From an uncultured Verrucomicrobiota bacterium (GTDB lineage: Bacteria; Verrucomicrobiota; Verrucomicrobiia; Methylacidiphilales; UBA1321), in assembly GCA_903863295.1 (NCBI GenBank), contig CAIPBM010000185.1:1-32549 (forward strand): a DNA stretch of 32,549 nucleotides. Reading direction: 5' to 3'. Both the position numbers and the translations under genes were made by a program. How positions within the stretch are numbered: the first letter of the stretch is position 1; the number at the start of each line of letters is the position of its first letter. The notes below the pieces were generated by a model, which was given only the letters and a program-made list of their open reading frames with translations, had not been told where the DNA came from and searched no databases. This document shows positions 24,873-32,549 of this stretch, piece after piece.

Positions 24873-25931
24873 TTAATAACTCATCGCACCCAGCTTGACC
24901 TTGCCGCGGAAGATCCAATAGATGCAAACCGTGTAGGCCAGGACGATGGGCACGCCCATGCAGGCGATGATGAACATGATGCCCAGGGTCTTTTGCGAGG
25001 AGGCCGCGTTGACGATATCGAGGCTGTTCGCCGGTTCGGTATGACAAAAGACCAGGTGTGGAAACATCCCCACGCCAAACAACGCCATCAGGGCCACCAT
25101 CGCCGCGCAGGAGGAAAGGAACGCCTTGAACTCGTTCCCGAGATGGATTTCGCGCGGGACATTCGCGATGGCGAGAATGTTAAAGAGCGGGATGGCAAAG
25201 AGCCACGGGTGGTTTTGCAACGGAACGGCCATGCGCGGCACATAAAGCAGGGTGGCCAGGGAGGTGGCCACGTAAGTCAGCGCAAAGAAGATAATCGTGT
25301 TCTTGATCCAGCCCCGGGCGCGGGTTTGCAGTTCACCCTCCGTTTTCATGACCACGTAAATCGCGCCATGCATGGAAAAGAGCGCGACCGTGGTCACTCC
25401 AAGCAGAATGGGATAAGGCCCGAGCAGGCCGAGAAACGTTCCGGCAAATTCATGGTCCTTATCGAGAGGAATCCCCCAGACAATATTTCCGACAGCCACG
25501 CCGATCAGAAAACTCGAGAGCACGCTACCCACGCTAAAGAGCACATCCCACGTTTGCCGCCACCAGGCTTCCGGGCGTTTGCTGCGGAACTCGATCGCCA
25601 CGGCGCGGAAGATCAGGGAAAAGAGAAGCAAAACGAAGGCGAGGTAGAACCCGGAGAAAACCGTGGCATAGACCTCCGGAAACGCGGCGAAGAGCGCCCC
25701 GCCGCCCGTGACGAGCCAAACTTCGTTCCCATCCCAGACGGGACCGATGGCGTTGAGCATGTAGCGTCGTTCTTCATCGGTTTTCGTGAAGAGGTGCAGG
25801 GCACCGACGCCAAGGTCAAAGCCATCGAGCATGACATAGCCGGTAAAGAGTACCCCGACTAAAACGAACCAGACTTCATTGAGGGTCGGAAGCCCGTCGA
25901 TACCGGGAATTTGAGCAAAAATAAGGTTCAT
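24873..25931 (-). CDS. cydB: Cytochrome bd ubiquinol oxidase subunit II
   Basis: The 352-residue polytopic protein has the CydB N-terminal pattern [18 protein letters not shown] and [20 protein letters not shown], followed by further hydrophobic helices and a C-terminal [12 protein letters not shown]. It is the non-haem-ligating partner that stabilises the bd oxidase. The start overlaps the cydA stop (ATGA), so expression is coupled. No CydX-like small ORF was seen after the stop. Confidence 0.93.
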   Translation of the reverse strand: MNLIFAQIPGIDGLPTLNEVWFVLVGVLFTGYVMLDGFDLGVGALHLFTKTDEERRYMLNAIGPVWDGNEVWLVTGGGALFAAFPEVYATVFSGFYLAFVLLLFSLIFRAVAIEFRSKRPEAWWRQTWDVLFSVGSVLSSFLIGVAVGNIVWGIPLDKDHEFAGTFLGLLGPYPILLGVTTVALFSMHGAIYVVMKTEGELQTRARGWIKNTIIFFALTYVATSLATLLYVPRMAVPLQNHPWLFAIPLFNILAIANVPREIHLGNEFKAFLSSCAAMVALMALFGVGMFPHLVFCHTEPANSLDIVNAASSQKTLGIMFIIACMGVPIVLAYTVCIYWIFRGKVKLGAMSY

Positions 25932-27322
25932 GCGCGTGGTTGGTCGAGGACTTGGGTCGGGACGAGGGGCTCGGGTTCGGTGACGGGTTTGTCCGCTTCC
26001 GGCCCGTGCTGGATTTTTTCATTGAGCAGGAAGATGAAGAGGACAAAGAGCAAGAGGTAGATTACCGTGAACAAAATCAGGGAAGTCAGCACCGCATCCG
26101 CCTTCACCGCCTTGGAGAGCGCGTCTGACGTTCGCAACAAGCCGTAGACAATCCAGGGTTGGCGCCCGACTTCCGCCGAGAACCAGCCGAGTTGATTGGC
26201 AAACTGCGGTCCCAGCACGGACAAGACCATCAGCGGCAACACCAGGCGCCTCACCCAGCCGATCTCCGCGAAAAGCCACCCGCGCCACCAGAGAAAGACG
26301 CCGAGCAGGCTCAAGCCGATCAACGCAAAGCCAATCGCCACCATGGCGTGGTAAGTCTGGAAAACAAAATTCACGGGCGGTCGATCTCCCGGCGCAAATT
26401 CCTGCAGGCCGGTGACTGGTTTGTTGGCGTCGCCGTAGGTGAGGTAACTGAGCATGCGTGGAATCGCGAAGCCAAACCGGACCTCCTGGTGAGTTTCATC
26501 AACCCAGCCGAAAACATAGAGCGGTGCGACCTCGGTATGATAAAGACCTTCAAAAGCGGCGAGCTTCGCAGGCTGGTTGATCGCGACATGCTTGGCGCTG
26601 ATATCGCCGGTGATAAGTTGGAGCAGCGATCCGGCGAGCGCCACGCAGAGTCCGACTTTCATCGAGCGCCGGGCAAAATCGAGATGCCGGCGCCGTAACA
26701 GATAATAGGCACTGACGCTGATGACAAAGAAGGCACCCGCCTGCCAGGCTCCCACCACCGTATGGCTCAGCCGGTCCATGGACGAGGGGCTGAAAACCAT
26801 CGCCCAGAAATCGGTGATCTCGGCGCGCGCATGGAGTCCTTCCCCCACGATGTGATAACCGGCGGGCGTTTGTTGCCAAGAGTTGGCGACCATGATCCAG
26901 ACCGCGCTGAAATGGGCGCCGAGACAGACCATACAGGTGGAGAAGAAGTGCATCTTGGGCCCCACTTTGTCCCAGCCGAAAAGGAGCACGGCGAGAAAGC
27001 CCGATTCCAGAAAGAAGGCGAAGATACCTTCCGCCGCCAGTGCGCTGCCGAAGACATCGCCGACGTAACGCGAATAGGTCGCCCAATTGGTGCCGAACTC
27101 AAATTCCATGACGATGCCCGTAGCCACGCCGATGGCGAACGAGAGGGCGAAGATCTTGGTCCAGAATCGCGCCATCTCGTGGTAGAGCTTGTCCCCGGTC
27201 GAAATCCAGAGTCCCTCCATGATGACCAGCACCAGTCCCAGCCCGATGCTGAGCGGCGGATAGATGTAGTGAAAGGCGACGGTGAAGGCGAATTGAATCC
27301 GGGAGAGTAAAAGCACGTCCAT
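25928..27322 (-). CDS. cydA: Cytochrome bd ubiquinol oxidase subunit I
   Basis: The 464-residue protein carries the haem b595 His near the N-terminus ([17 protein letters not shown], His 18), [38 protein letters not shown], the [11 protein letters not shown] region (haem b558 His) and [12 protein letters not shown], the family's GRQPW motif. The Q-loop after [13 protein letters not shown] is short. The enzyme oxidises quinol and reduces O2 to water with high affinity, for growth at low oxygen. ATG 27322 gives the expected N-terminus. No redox regulator lies next to it. Confidence 0.95.
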   Translation of the reverse strand: MDVLLLSRIQFAFTVAFHYIYPPLSIGLGLVLVIMEGLWISTGDKLYHEMARFWTKIFALSFAIGVATGIVMEFEFGTNWATYSRYVGDVFGSALAAEGIFAFFLESGFLAVLLFGWDKVGPKMHFFSTCMVCLGAHFSAVWIMVANSWQQTPAGYHIVGEGLHARAEITDFWAMVFSPSSMDRLSHTVVGAWQAGAFFVISVSAYYLLRRRHLDFARRSMKVGLCVALAGSLLQLITGDISAKHVAINQPAKLAAFEGLYHTEVAPLYVFGWVDETHQEVRFGFAIPRMLSYLTYGDANKPVTGLQEFAPGDRPPVNFVFQTYHAMVAIGFALIGLSLLGVFLWWRGWLFAEIGWVRRLVLPLMVLSVLGPQFANQLGWFSAEVGRQPWIVYGLLRTSDALSKAVKADAVLTSLILFTVIYLLLFVLFIFLLNEKIQHGPEADKPVTEPEPLVPTQVLDQPRA

Positions 27323-27456
27323 GGCGTGATGGACTATAGGTTTTCCCGGTATAACCCTGCTTCACTTGTCTTGGCCAAAACTGGTCGCATTTTGTCCAGT
27401 TTCCGATGGAACCCCAGCCCTTCGTTTATAGCCAGCGAAGGGCGAAGCTTTGTGGG

Positions 27457-27502
27457 AACCCCAGCTAGTGAGGGGTTGTCCTTCGATGGCGGCTCGAAGG
27501 AC
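27457..27502. repeat. Two adjacent hairpins upstream of cydA
   Basis: AACCCC/GGGGTT (27457-27477) and GTCCTTCGA-7-GTCCTTCGA inverse (27478-27502), the latter followed by TTTT on the plus strand. There is no plus-strand gene for it to terminate. It lies 83 bp beyond the stop of the minus-strand cyclophilin gene and upstream of cydA, so it is probably a repeat of the palindrome families seen elsewhere. Confidence 0.45.
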
Positions 27503-27584
27503 TTTTAGGATCAAACGATCTGTTTACTCGCCTCCGCTCCGGACGGGGAGCTTGGAAGCGAGTGTCTGTTGCTGACTGGATCGA

Positions 27585-28166
27585 CTATTTCTCAATCGTG
27601 GCGCTGATCAGCGTCACGGGCGTGGTCGGCACATCCTGGAATGGCCCGACGGAACCGGTGGGTACAGCGGCCATCTTGTCGATGACATCAAGACCCTTGG
27701 TGATTTTGCCGAAGACCGCGTAGCCATCGGGGGAGACGCCACCTGGATCGAGCTTGCTGGAGTTGTCGACCAGATTCAGGAAGAACTGGGAGGTGGCGCT
27801 ATCGGGATCGTTGGTGCGGGCCATGGAGATGGTGCCGCGAAGATTATGCAGGCCGTTGGACGCCTCATTCTTGATCGGGGGATCGGTCGGCTTTTCGCTC
27901 ATGTCCGGCGTGAAGCCTCCGCCCTGGACGACGAACCCTGGGATGATGCGGTGAAAAATGGTACCGTCATAGAAGCCCTTCTTGACGTAGGCCAGGAAGT
28001 TCGCCGTGGTCTTGGGGGCGTTCTTGGGATCGAGTTGGATGTCGATTTCGCCCAGGCTCGTCTTCAAGATGACGACGGGGTCTGCGGCATGGACGGGTTT
28101 GGCGATGGCCAGCGTCGCAAGGGCGGCGAAGGCGACAACGATGCGGAGAAAGGTGGATCGGTTCAC
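27585..28166 (-). CDS. Exported cyclophilin-type peptidyl-prolyl isomerase
   Basis: The 193-residue protein starts at GTG 28166 with a signal peptide (FLRIVVAFAALATLAIAKPVHA). The cyclophilin core follows: TSLGEIDIQLDPKNAPKTTANFLAYVKKG, FYDGTIFHRIIPGFVVQGGG (catalytic Arg), ISMARTNDPDSATSQFFLNL and YAVFGKITKGLDVIDKM. It catalyses cis-trans isomerisation of prolyl bonds and probably helps outer-membrane or periplasmic protein folding, as PpiA does. The core is the short form, without extra domains. Confidence 0.92.
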   Translation of the reverse strand: MNRSTFLRIVVAFAALATLAIAKPVHAADPVVILKTSLGEIDIQLDPKNAPKTTANFLAYVKKGFYDGTIFHRIIPGFVVQGGGFTPDMSEKPTDPPIKNEASNGLHNLRGTISMARTNDPDSATSQFFLNLVDNSSKLDPGGVSPDGYAVFGKITKGLDVIDKMAAVPTGSVGPFQDVPTTPVTLISATIEK

Positions 28167-28252
28167 GATGACATTTTGGAGCAGGTTCCGGTGAAGTCAC
28201 GCGTAAAAAGTGAGTCGATTGTGTAACGGAATGATGGCCTGGAGTCGGGGCG

Positions 28253-28294
28253 CTTCCTGTGCGCTTCGCGCACCCGGGCAACAAGTTGCCCGGG
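28253..28294. repeat. GC-rich double hairpin repeat, copy B (inverted)
   Basis: CCCGGGCAAC-AA-GTTGCCCGGG (28273-28294) is a perfect palindrome. Adjacent is GTGCGC-TTC-GCGCAC (28259-28273), flanked by CGCTTCCT. It matches copy A at 8104-8141 in reverse orientation, with the second stem changed but still paired. Confidence 0.75.
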
Positions 28295-28307
28295 CCACCG
28301 AACTGAG

Positions 28308-29276
28308 TTACGCCTCCGTCGGCGTCGGGGTAACCAGCCGCCGGGTCGATTTCTTCTTCAGCACGAGGATGACGGAGCCGACGATAATCGCGGCGCCGAG
28401 AACCAGATGCAGGGTCACGGGTTCGCGGCCCACGGTCCAGCCGATGACGACGGCGACGACGAGGTTCACGTAGGAGATGGTGGAGACGTGCGCAGGTGTG
28501 CTCACACGCATCAGCCAGACATAGGCGGTGAAGCCGAAAAGCGAGCCGAACACAACGAGGTACCCAAAGCCGAGCCACGATGTCAGCGTGACGTTCCCGA
28601 TCGAAAAGTGGACCCAGTCGCCATGGAAAACCGAGACGATGAGCAGGCCGATCCCACCCGCGATCATCTGCCGCGCCATGGGCAGGAGCGGGGAGCCTTT
28701 CGCATGGACGTGGCGGGAATAGATCGCGCCCGCCGACCAGGACGCGGCGGCGAACATGAGCGCGAACTTGCCATAGGTCTCCATCTGCGAATCGGGATTG
28801 GTCGCGGAGGGCTGGAGCAGGATGCAGAGTCCCACAAAGCCGAGCCCGAGGCCGAGGCAGGTGCGGAGCGAGGGCGCCGTGCCCTGGGGCCGGATCCACT
28901 CGAAAAGGATGATGCAGAGCGGCATGCTGCCGAAGATGAGCGCGGCGATGCTGGTCGGCACATATTGCTGGGCCCACGCGACGGAGCCATTGCCGCCAAC
29001 GAGCAGCATGGTGCCGACGGTGAAGGCATCCCTCCATTCCCGGAGGCTGCCAAAATGGAAATGGGCGCGCTGCACGATCCGCAGCAGCACCAGCAGAACC
29101 GAGCCCGCGATGAAAAAACGGCTGCCGGAAAGCGCGAACGGCGGCAACGTCTCGAGCGCGTAATGAACCGCCATGTAAGTGGCACCCCACGCGATATAGA
29201 CGTAGGCGAAGGCCAGCGTGACCCAGGTGGTGAGGTGGGGCGACGGCTGGTGGTTGGTATGAGGATGCGTGGTCAT
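28308..29276 (-). CDS. EamA/DMT-family transporter
   Basis: From ATG 29276 the protein is 322 residues with about ten hydrophobic segments in two EamA halves. The first half includes AYVYIAWGATYMAVHYALET and SGSRFFIAGSVLLVLL; the second includes LGFGYLVVFGSLFGFTAYVW and STISYVNLVVAVVIGW. Members export amino acids, nucleosides or other small metabolites. A GTG further upstream would translate leader sequence and was rejected. The 5' leader contains a structured RNA and terminator (29319-29470), so expression may be controlled by attenuation. Confidence 0.88.
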   Translation of the reverse strand: MTTHPHTNHQPSPHLTTWVTLAFAYVYIAWGATYMAVHYALETLPPFALSGSRFFIAGSVLLVLLRIVQRAHFHFGSLREWRDAFTVGTMLLVGGNGSVAWAQQYVPTSIAALIFGSMPLCIILFEWIRPQGTAPSLRTCLGLGLGFVGLCILLQPSATNPDSQMETYGKFALMFAAASWSAGAIYSRHVHAKGSPLLPMARQMIAGGIGLLIVSVFHGDWVHFSIGNVTLTSWLGFGYLVVFGSLFGFTAYVWLMRVSTPAHVSTISYVNLVVAVVIGWTVGREPVTLHLVLGAAIIVGSVILVLKKKSTRRLVTPTPTEA

Positions 29277-29318
29277 GAGCGTGGGGTTGGGGCGCTCACC
29301 GCCGGAAACCGGGGGCAG

Positions 29319-29351
29319 AAAAAATCCCACCCCCAGGATTTGGGAGGTGGG
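29319..29351 (-). terminator. Intrinsic terminator 43 nt upstream of the EamA gene
   Basis: On the minus strand CCCACCTCC pairs with GGGGGTGGG (nine pairs including one G-U) and is followed directly by ATTTTTT. It lies inside the EamA leader and directly after the closing stem of a structured RNA, which suits either a leader attenuator or the 3' end of a small RNA. Confidence 0.85.
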
Positions 29352-29470
29352 TTGCCGTTATATGTTAGGGAATCGGGAACCTAGAACCTCCGCAAATCGA
29401 CACGAGCAGCGTGCCACATCATCGGATGCGCAGCTCGGATCGGTTTAACGGCAGGGACTTGATTCACTTT
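29319..29470 (-). ncRNA. Structured RNA (candidate riboswitch, attenuator or small RNA) in the EamA leader
   Basis: On the minus strand a transcript of about 150 nt contains no credible ORF. Its closing stem is TGCCGTTA (29453-29446) with TAACGGCA (29360-29353), 8 bp perfect, enclosing 85 nt. Inside is an arm CGA-TCC-GAGC-T-GCG (29442-29429) paired with CGC-T-GCTC-GTG-TCG (29411-29398), with one internal loop, one U-U mismatch and a small CATC-CGAT-GATG top hairpin. A purine-rich single-stranded stretch (TTTGCGGAGGTTCTAGG) follows. The closing stem ends one base before the terminator stem. I do not recognise TPP, cobalamin, SAM, glycine, fluoride, ZTP or SRP RNA signatures. The 6S RNA possibility is open. 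Confidence 0.6.
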
Positions 29471-29474
29471 GGGG

Positions 29475-29503
29475 AAACTACAGGAAAGAGCGGGGTTCGT
29501 CAA
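29475..29503 (-). promoter_or_regulatory. Sigma-70-like promoter for the structured RNA/EamA leader
   Basis: On the minus strand TTGACG (29503-29498), exactly 17 bp, then TAGTTT (29480-29475). The -35 matches the consensus in five of six positions; the -10 keeps TA and the final T. The expected start is near 29468-29470, at an A-rich AAAGTG. Confidence 0.6.
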
Positions 29504-29611
29504 ATTTGGGAGTAATTCGAAGAAGTGCAATTAATTATTAGATATAACACCCTGTCTGTAAGTGTTTTGCATCATATCTCTGCTTTTTCGGAGCTCAATC
29601 GTATAAGAGGT

Positions 29612-29950
29612 ATGGAAATTAATATACTACTAGATAAGCGGGTAACCGGAGAGATCAGTCCTGAGGAATATCATTTACTGGTCGATCTCGTTGGAAAATT
29701 AAACAAAGAGCAACTTTACCATATTTTAAAAAATGGGAAGGAGGATCACCTGAGAGAGTTAGCGAGGGCCGAACTTGTGGTCAGAGCCAACGAACCTCAT
29801 TGGACGGTTGTGTGGACATTTTGGATATTGCTTTTAAGTATCCTCATTGCTCTCTGGGCTTGGTTGTTTCCGCGCTCCGCTAATGAAACAGCTAAGCCGC
29901 CTATTGCCCTACGGGCTCAAGCCCTGTCGTCAAGGGATGGAAGTCCGTGA
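29612..29950 (+). CDS. Small single-helix membrane protein, unknown function
   Basis: From ATG 29612 (AAGAGG just upstream, closely spaced) the product is 112 residues. The N-terminal part is hydrophilic and helical (DKRVTGEISPEEYHLLVDLV). One transmembrane helix follows (VVWTFWILLLSILIALWAWLF) and then a short tail. The gene and its upstream region are clearly more AT-rich than their neighbours, which suggests a different origin. The last 15 or so codons run through short hairpins (GCCC-TAC-GGGC near 29907), so the C-terminus may be built from inserted repeat sequence. No family was recognised. Confidence 0.5.
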   Translation: MEINILLDKRVTGEISPEEYHLLVDLVGKLNKEQLYHILKNGKEDHLRELARAELVVRANEPHWTVVWTFWILLLSILIALWAWLFPRSANETAKPPIALRAQALSSRDGSP

Positions 29951-29957
29951 GGGACTT
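29941..29957 (+). terminator. Possible weak terminator after the small membrane gene
   Basis: AAGTCC-5-GGACTT (29941-29957) overlaps the stop codon and runs into TTTT. The stem is only 6 bp and may simply be one of the local palindromic repeats. Confidence 0.3.
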
Positions 29958-29987
29958 TTGAAAGTAGTCCTGCACAGCCGGTGTAAG

Positions 29988-30290
29988 TCAATCGACCGGA
30001 ATCGGCTGGCTGTGCAGCTTGATCAGGGAGAGACCGTAGCCTTGCTCGTCGATCTGCGCCTTGAGGCGCTCGTGCATGCCCCAGTCGGTGGTCTTGGAGG
30101 TGGTGCGACGGTCGGTGATTTCGGCGAGGAAGAGCTTGCGGTTGGTCAGGACTTCGCCGAGGAGCTGCTCCGGCTCAGGCCGCGAGGCGGGGCAGACAAA
30201 GACGCCGAAAAACTCGGGATGCTCGTCCTCGGATTCGGTAAACTTCGTGGGATGGGCCTGGAACACGATCCACGCGCAGGGTTCAGTCAT
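29988..30290 (-). CDS. Hypothetical protein, 100 residues
   Basis: From ATG 30290 the product is a soluble 100-residue protein (MTEPCAWIVFQAHPTKFTE...). The strand-like FFGVFVCPASRPEPEQLLGE and RKLFLAEITDRRTT, and a balanced composition, make it look like a true coding region. The longer frame from 30407 runs through a CATCCTGAG-type repeat and lacks support for its start. Function and family are unknown. It is convergent with the small membrane gene, 37 bp apart. Confidence 0.5.
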   Translation of the reverse strand: MTEPCAWIVFQAHPTKFTESEDEHPEFFGVFVCPASRPEPEQLLGEVLTNRKLFLAEITDRRTTSKTTDWGMHERLKAQIDEQGYGLSLIKLHSQPIPVD

Positions 30291-30360
30291 CGCGCAACTT
30301 TGAAGCAGTGCATGTCCAAGACCAGTTCTTTTTCGTGTACGCCGAAAACTCCGCTTTAAA

Positions 30361-30655
30361 ATTCCGTCATCCTGAGCGGAGGCGAACCATCGATAATCTT
30401 TCCTCAATTGAGCTTCCCGAGCCGTAGTCGAAGGACCTACCTCGATTGGGAAAAATGTTTGGGAGCGGGCTAGAGGCTACCGCTGAGAAAAGCCGCATCC
30501 TCTTGATCATGGCGAGAAACTTACCTTGCGATTAGGCATGTTTTGACGCCTGCAGCGCAACTTGGTTCGTCTAGCTAGGTCCTTCGCCTGCAGCACGGGT
30601 AGCCGGATTGCTGAGACGGTATTCCTTTGCTCGCCTCCCGCTCAGGATGACCGAA
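30361..30655. repeat. Inverted pair of CATCCTGAG-family ends around a 295-bp gap
   Basis: TTCCGTCATCCTGAGCGGAGG (starting near 30361) and the inverse CCTCCCGCTCAGGATGACCG (ending near 30652) bound a gap with no gene. The interior shows GGTCCTTCG-type fragments and nothing else recognisable. The right end overlaps the last codons of the glycosyltransferase gene. Confidence 0.6.
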
Positions 30656-32069
30656 TGTGAGGCGACGTAGGGACTTGAACTAAGGCTGGTCGCTGGGGCT
30701 GCCAATCGATTTTGCGGCGGAGGAAGGCCAACCACCCGAAGACGGCCCCGAGCTGGCGCATGATTTGGAAGACAAATGGTTCCGTCAGGGTCGCGCCCAT
30801 GGACTGAAGCCACATCTTGCGGGAGAGCGGAATGCCGAGCCAGCGTTGATAAAGGATAATGGAGTAGGCATGGAAAAAGAGATCAAAAATGAGCTTCAAA
30901 ACGATAATTTTAACGATAAAGATATCCAGGAAATGTCGAATTGAGAGCAAAGCGATTAAAACGACTGCCGCCGCCAGGGCATAAATGGGAAGGAGCAGGT
31001 CGAGTGTTTTCAGGCAAAGCATGTACCTACCCACCGCGCCGTAACGGGCATTGGCCACCATGTGGTGATACTTGAAATGCGTGGCAATAAATCCGGCGAA
31101 CCAGCGGCGACGTTGGTTGAGGAACATGGAGACTGAAGCTGGCGCATCGGTGGTTCCTTGGGCATTTGAAATAATCTTTACCGTTACAGGATGACCGGAA
31201 TTGAACGAATCTTGATAAAAACGGTGGGTCAGCTCGTAGTCCTCGACCCAGCTCGTGGCATCGAAGCCGCCGCTCGATTCCAGAACCGAGCGACGGTAAG
31301 CCGCAAAGGCCCCGGAGATAAGCAGGAGCATATTGTACTGCATGAAGGTGAGGCGCCAGAGAAAGCCCCGGGCATATTCGAAGGTCTGAAAAAACTGGAA
31401 GAAACCGGCCCAAGGCGTGCGCTGGCAGATGGGAATAAGGACGCCACCCGCGATGCCTAGATTCGGATCCTCGACGAAGCCATCGCGGATGGCCGCGAGG
31501 GCCGGGGGCTCCATGCAGGTATCGGCGTCGAGGGTCACCACGATTTCGCCTTGGGCAAGTTTCCAGCCTTGATTGAGCGAATCGGCCTTGCCGGAGTTGG
31601 GCTTGCTCAAAATGCGCAGGGCGGGCCAGTTAAGGGAGGAACCGAGTTGGCCTGCGCCGTGGGGCACGAAAGTAAAGTCGTATTCCTTGGTGAGCCATCC
31701 GACCGTGTCATCGGTCGAGCCGTCATCCAGGATGATGATCTCGTCGGCAGATTCGGTCTGCTCACGAAGGGCGCGGAGGCATTCCGGCAGGACGACACGT
31801 TCGTTGCGCGCGCAGATCAGGACGGTAAGCGTCGGTCGCGGCGAATTCAGCAGGATGGCCGGGCGGCCTGCCTTTCGCAGGCGATCCTGACGCGTGACGG
31901 CGACCTGGCTGGAGATGACCATGAAGAGGAGCAGAACCGAATCGTAGGCGATGTAGACCAGGCCGATGGACCAGGCCGCGATACCGCGAAAAGCGAACGA
32001 GGCATAGAGGGTGAAGATCAGGACGCCCAGGACGGTGCCGAAAAGGAGGGGCCAGCGGAGAGATTGCAC
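30642..32069 (-). CDS. Processive family 2 glycosyltransferase (BcsA/PgaC-like)
   Basis: The 475-residue membrane protein begins at GTG 32069. Two N-terminal helices (to about 57) precede a GT2 catalytic domain: LTVLICARNER (81-91), DDGSTDDT (115-122), NSGKADSLNQ (158-167), DAD (181-183), VEDYELTHRF (275-284) and QRRRW (319-323). The complete D, DxD, ED, QxxRW set marks processive polysaccharide synthases. Further helices follow (DLLLPIYALAAAVVLIALL and others). The product could be poly-N-acetylglucosamine, cellulose or another exopolysaccharide; no PilZ domain or partner gene is present to decide. The final residues (HIRSS) and the TGA stop come from a CATCCTGAG-type repeat. The upstream ribosome-binding site is weak. 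Confidence 0.88.
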   Translation of the reverse strand: MQSLRWPLLFGTVLGVLIFTLYASFAFRGIAAWSIGLVYIAYDSVLLLFMVISSQVAVTRQDRLRKAGRPAILLNSPRPTLTVLICARNERVVLPECLRALREQTESADEIIILDDGSTDDTVGWLTKEYDFTFVPHGAGQLGSSLNWPALRILSKPNSGKADSLNQGWKLAQGEIVVTLDADTCMEPPALAAIRDGFVEDPNLGIAGGVLIPICQRTPWAGFFQFFQTFEYARGFLWRLTFMQYNMLLLISGAFAAYRRSVLESSGGFDATSWVEDYELTHRFYQDSFNSGHPVTVKIISNAQGTTDAPASVSMFLNQRRRWFAGFIATHFKYHHMVANARYGAVGRYMLCLKTLDLLLPIYALAAAVVLIALLSIRHFLDIFIVKIIVLKLIFDLFFHAYSIILYQRWLGIPLSRKMWLQSMGATLTEPFVFQIMRQLGAVFGWLAFLRRKIDWQPQRPALVQVPTSPHIRSS

Positions 32070-32168
32070 GGGAGCTTTTAATCATAGCGTAGATTGGAGG
32101 CTTTTCACGCGGTAAAATTCTTGCGTGGCGTGGGGCAGGGAACGGCCATGAAATGGCCTCAGCAAGGG

Positions 32169-32193
32169 CGTTCCCAAGTTAAACTTGGGAACG
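32169..32193. repeat. 25-bp perfect palindrome
   Basis: CGTTCCCAAGTT-A-AACTTGGGAACG has 12-bp perfect arms with a single central base. It lies 18 bp downstream of the helicase-nuclease stop (minus strand) and 100 bp upstream of the glycosyltransferase start. No T-run follows on either strand, so a simple intrinsic terminator is unlikely. Confidence 0.75.
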
Positions 32194-32210
32194 AGAGAAA
32201 CATCTCCCTC

Positions 32211-32549
32211 TCAATTGATCCAGACGAGTTCGGCTTGGATGGCGGATTCCGGAAGACCGGTGAGGTGATGGAGGGCCTGGATATAGGCGGTAAGCTGAGG
32301 CTGATAATAGGCACGGCGTTCTTCCCGTTCGGCGTCGGTGGTGATCCGGTCGGTCTTGAAATCGAGGATTTGGGCGCGGACGCGGGTTCCGGCGGAGTCG
32401 TAGCCGAGGACAACGCGATCAAAGGAACCATTCATCAAGTCGTGGTTAACGATGGCGGCGAAACGTCGCTCGCGCCAGACTTCGAGTCTCATCACCCCAT
32501 CGGCCTTCCAGCGATCAAGCCAGAGTTGTGGGTTAAAAACCTCGGTCAG
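32211..32549 (-). CDS. C-terminal end of an AddA/UvrD-type helicase-nuclease, 5' end outside the window
   Basis: The frame is open through the right edge, so only the last 112 residues are seen. MRLEVWRERRFAAIVNHD, LMNGSFDRVVLGYD, AQILDFKTDRIT and YQPQLTAYIQALHHLTGL match the PD-(D/E)XK nuclease fold at the end of AddA/RecB-like exonucleases: the Asp in GSFDRV, the D-x-K of LDFKT and the QLxxY motif. Such proteins process double-strand breaks for recombination. The helicase domains would lie to the right. Confidence 0.75.
   Translation of the reverse strand: MTEVFNPQLWLDRWKADGVMRLEVWRERRFAAIVNHDLMNGSFDRVVLGYDSAGTRVRAQILDFKTDRITTDAEREERRAYYQPQLTAYIQALHHLTGLPESAIQAELVWIN

Noticed and set aside
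24811..25047. Possible CydX-like small ORF after cydB
   Set aside because: It is an out-of-frame overlap with cydB, rich in Arg and His, without the single helix expected of CydX.
27478..27510. Intrinsic terminator on the plus strand (GTCCTTCGA stem plus TTTT)
   Set aside because: No plus-strand gene precedes it; the neighbouring genes are on the minus strand, where no T-run follows the stem.
28407..29384. A 325-codon plus-strand ORF opposite the EamA gene
   Set aside because: It is highly charged and Gly/Arg/Asp/His-rich with no fold signature, as expected for the shadow of a GC-rich membrane-protein gene.
29353..29453. Assignment of the structured RNA as SRP RNA or a known riboswitch
   Set aside because: The SRP signature around GGAAGGAAGCAG is absent, and no TPP, cobalamin, SAM, glycine, fluoride or ZTP core could be found. 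6S RNA could not be excluded without a covariance search.

Overview
The window is about 32.5 kb of GC-rich, gene-dense chromosomal DNA from a Gram-negative bacterium. An LPS-export operon (lptC-lptA-lptB), two RlpA-type proteins, Lgt, a Hanks-type kinase, a SpoIIE-type phosphatase and many short palindromic intergenic repeats fit Verrucomicrobiota or a close PVC relative. That placement is inferred from gene content and repeat style. No rRNA, tRNA, CRISPR array, transposase or prophage gene was recognised. Two genes run off the edges: an ATP-grasp gene on the left and an AddA/UvrD-type nuclease end on the right.

Layout, left to right. 1-2433: ATP-grasp enzyme and class III aminotransferase (+). 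2489-2717: an array of short hairpins. 2750-7248 (-): cobW-type GTPase, a YD-repeat membrane protein split by an apparent one-base frameshift, and a GAF-SpoIIE phosphatase, closely spaced. 7294-8055: L,D-transpeptidase. 8395-11267 (-): small membrane protein, lptC, lptA, and an lptB with an unusual N-terminal extension of about 225 residues. 11577-14543: flavin reductase, secreted hypothetical protein, YfiH/laccase-domain protein, MarR regulator with a clear terminator. 14775-16229 (+): two tandem RlpA proteins and a NUDIX hydrolase. 16741-18455: GYF_2-site-2 protease and RNase III, convergent with overlapping stop codons. 18563-22339 (+): pyrophosphatase, YjbQ, a WalJ-like metallo-hydrolase with one in-frame TAA, lgt, and a hexapeptide-repeat protein. 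22490-27322 (-): Ser/Thr kinase, then cydB and cydA. 27585-29276 (-): cyclophilin and an EamA transporter. 29612-32549: two small hypothetical genes, a processive family 2 glycosyltransferase, and the 3' end of a helicase-nuclease.

Most genes are housekeeping or cell-envelope functions: LPS transport, peptidoglycan remodelling, lipoprotein maturation, regulated proteolysis and bd-type respiration. The non-coding sequence is the most unusual part. The leading observation is a complete transcription unit without an ORF at about 29319-29503 (-): a TTGACG-17-TAGTTT promoter, a closed multi-stem RNA and an intrinsic terminator 43 nt upstream of the EamA start codon. It could be a new riboswitch or attenuator, or a stand-alone small RNA. 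Several repeat families occupy nearly every gap of 150 bp or more. Two 109-bp copies flank the interrupted metallo-hydrolase gene, and two copies of about 132 bp flank the kinase gene. One hairpin family shows compensatory base changes between copies, and one repeat supplies the stop codon of the glycosyltransferase.
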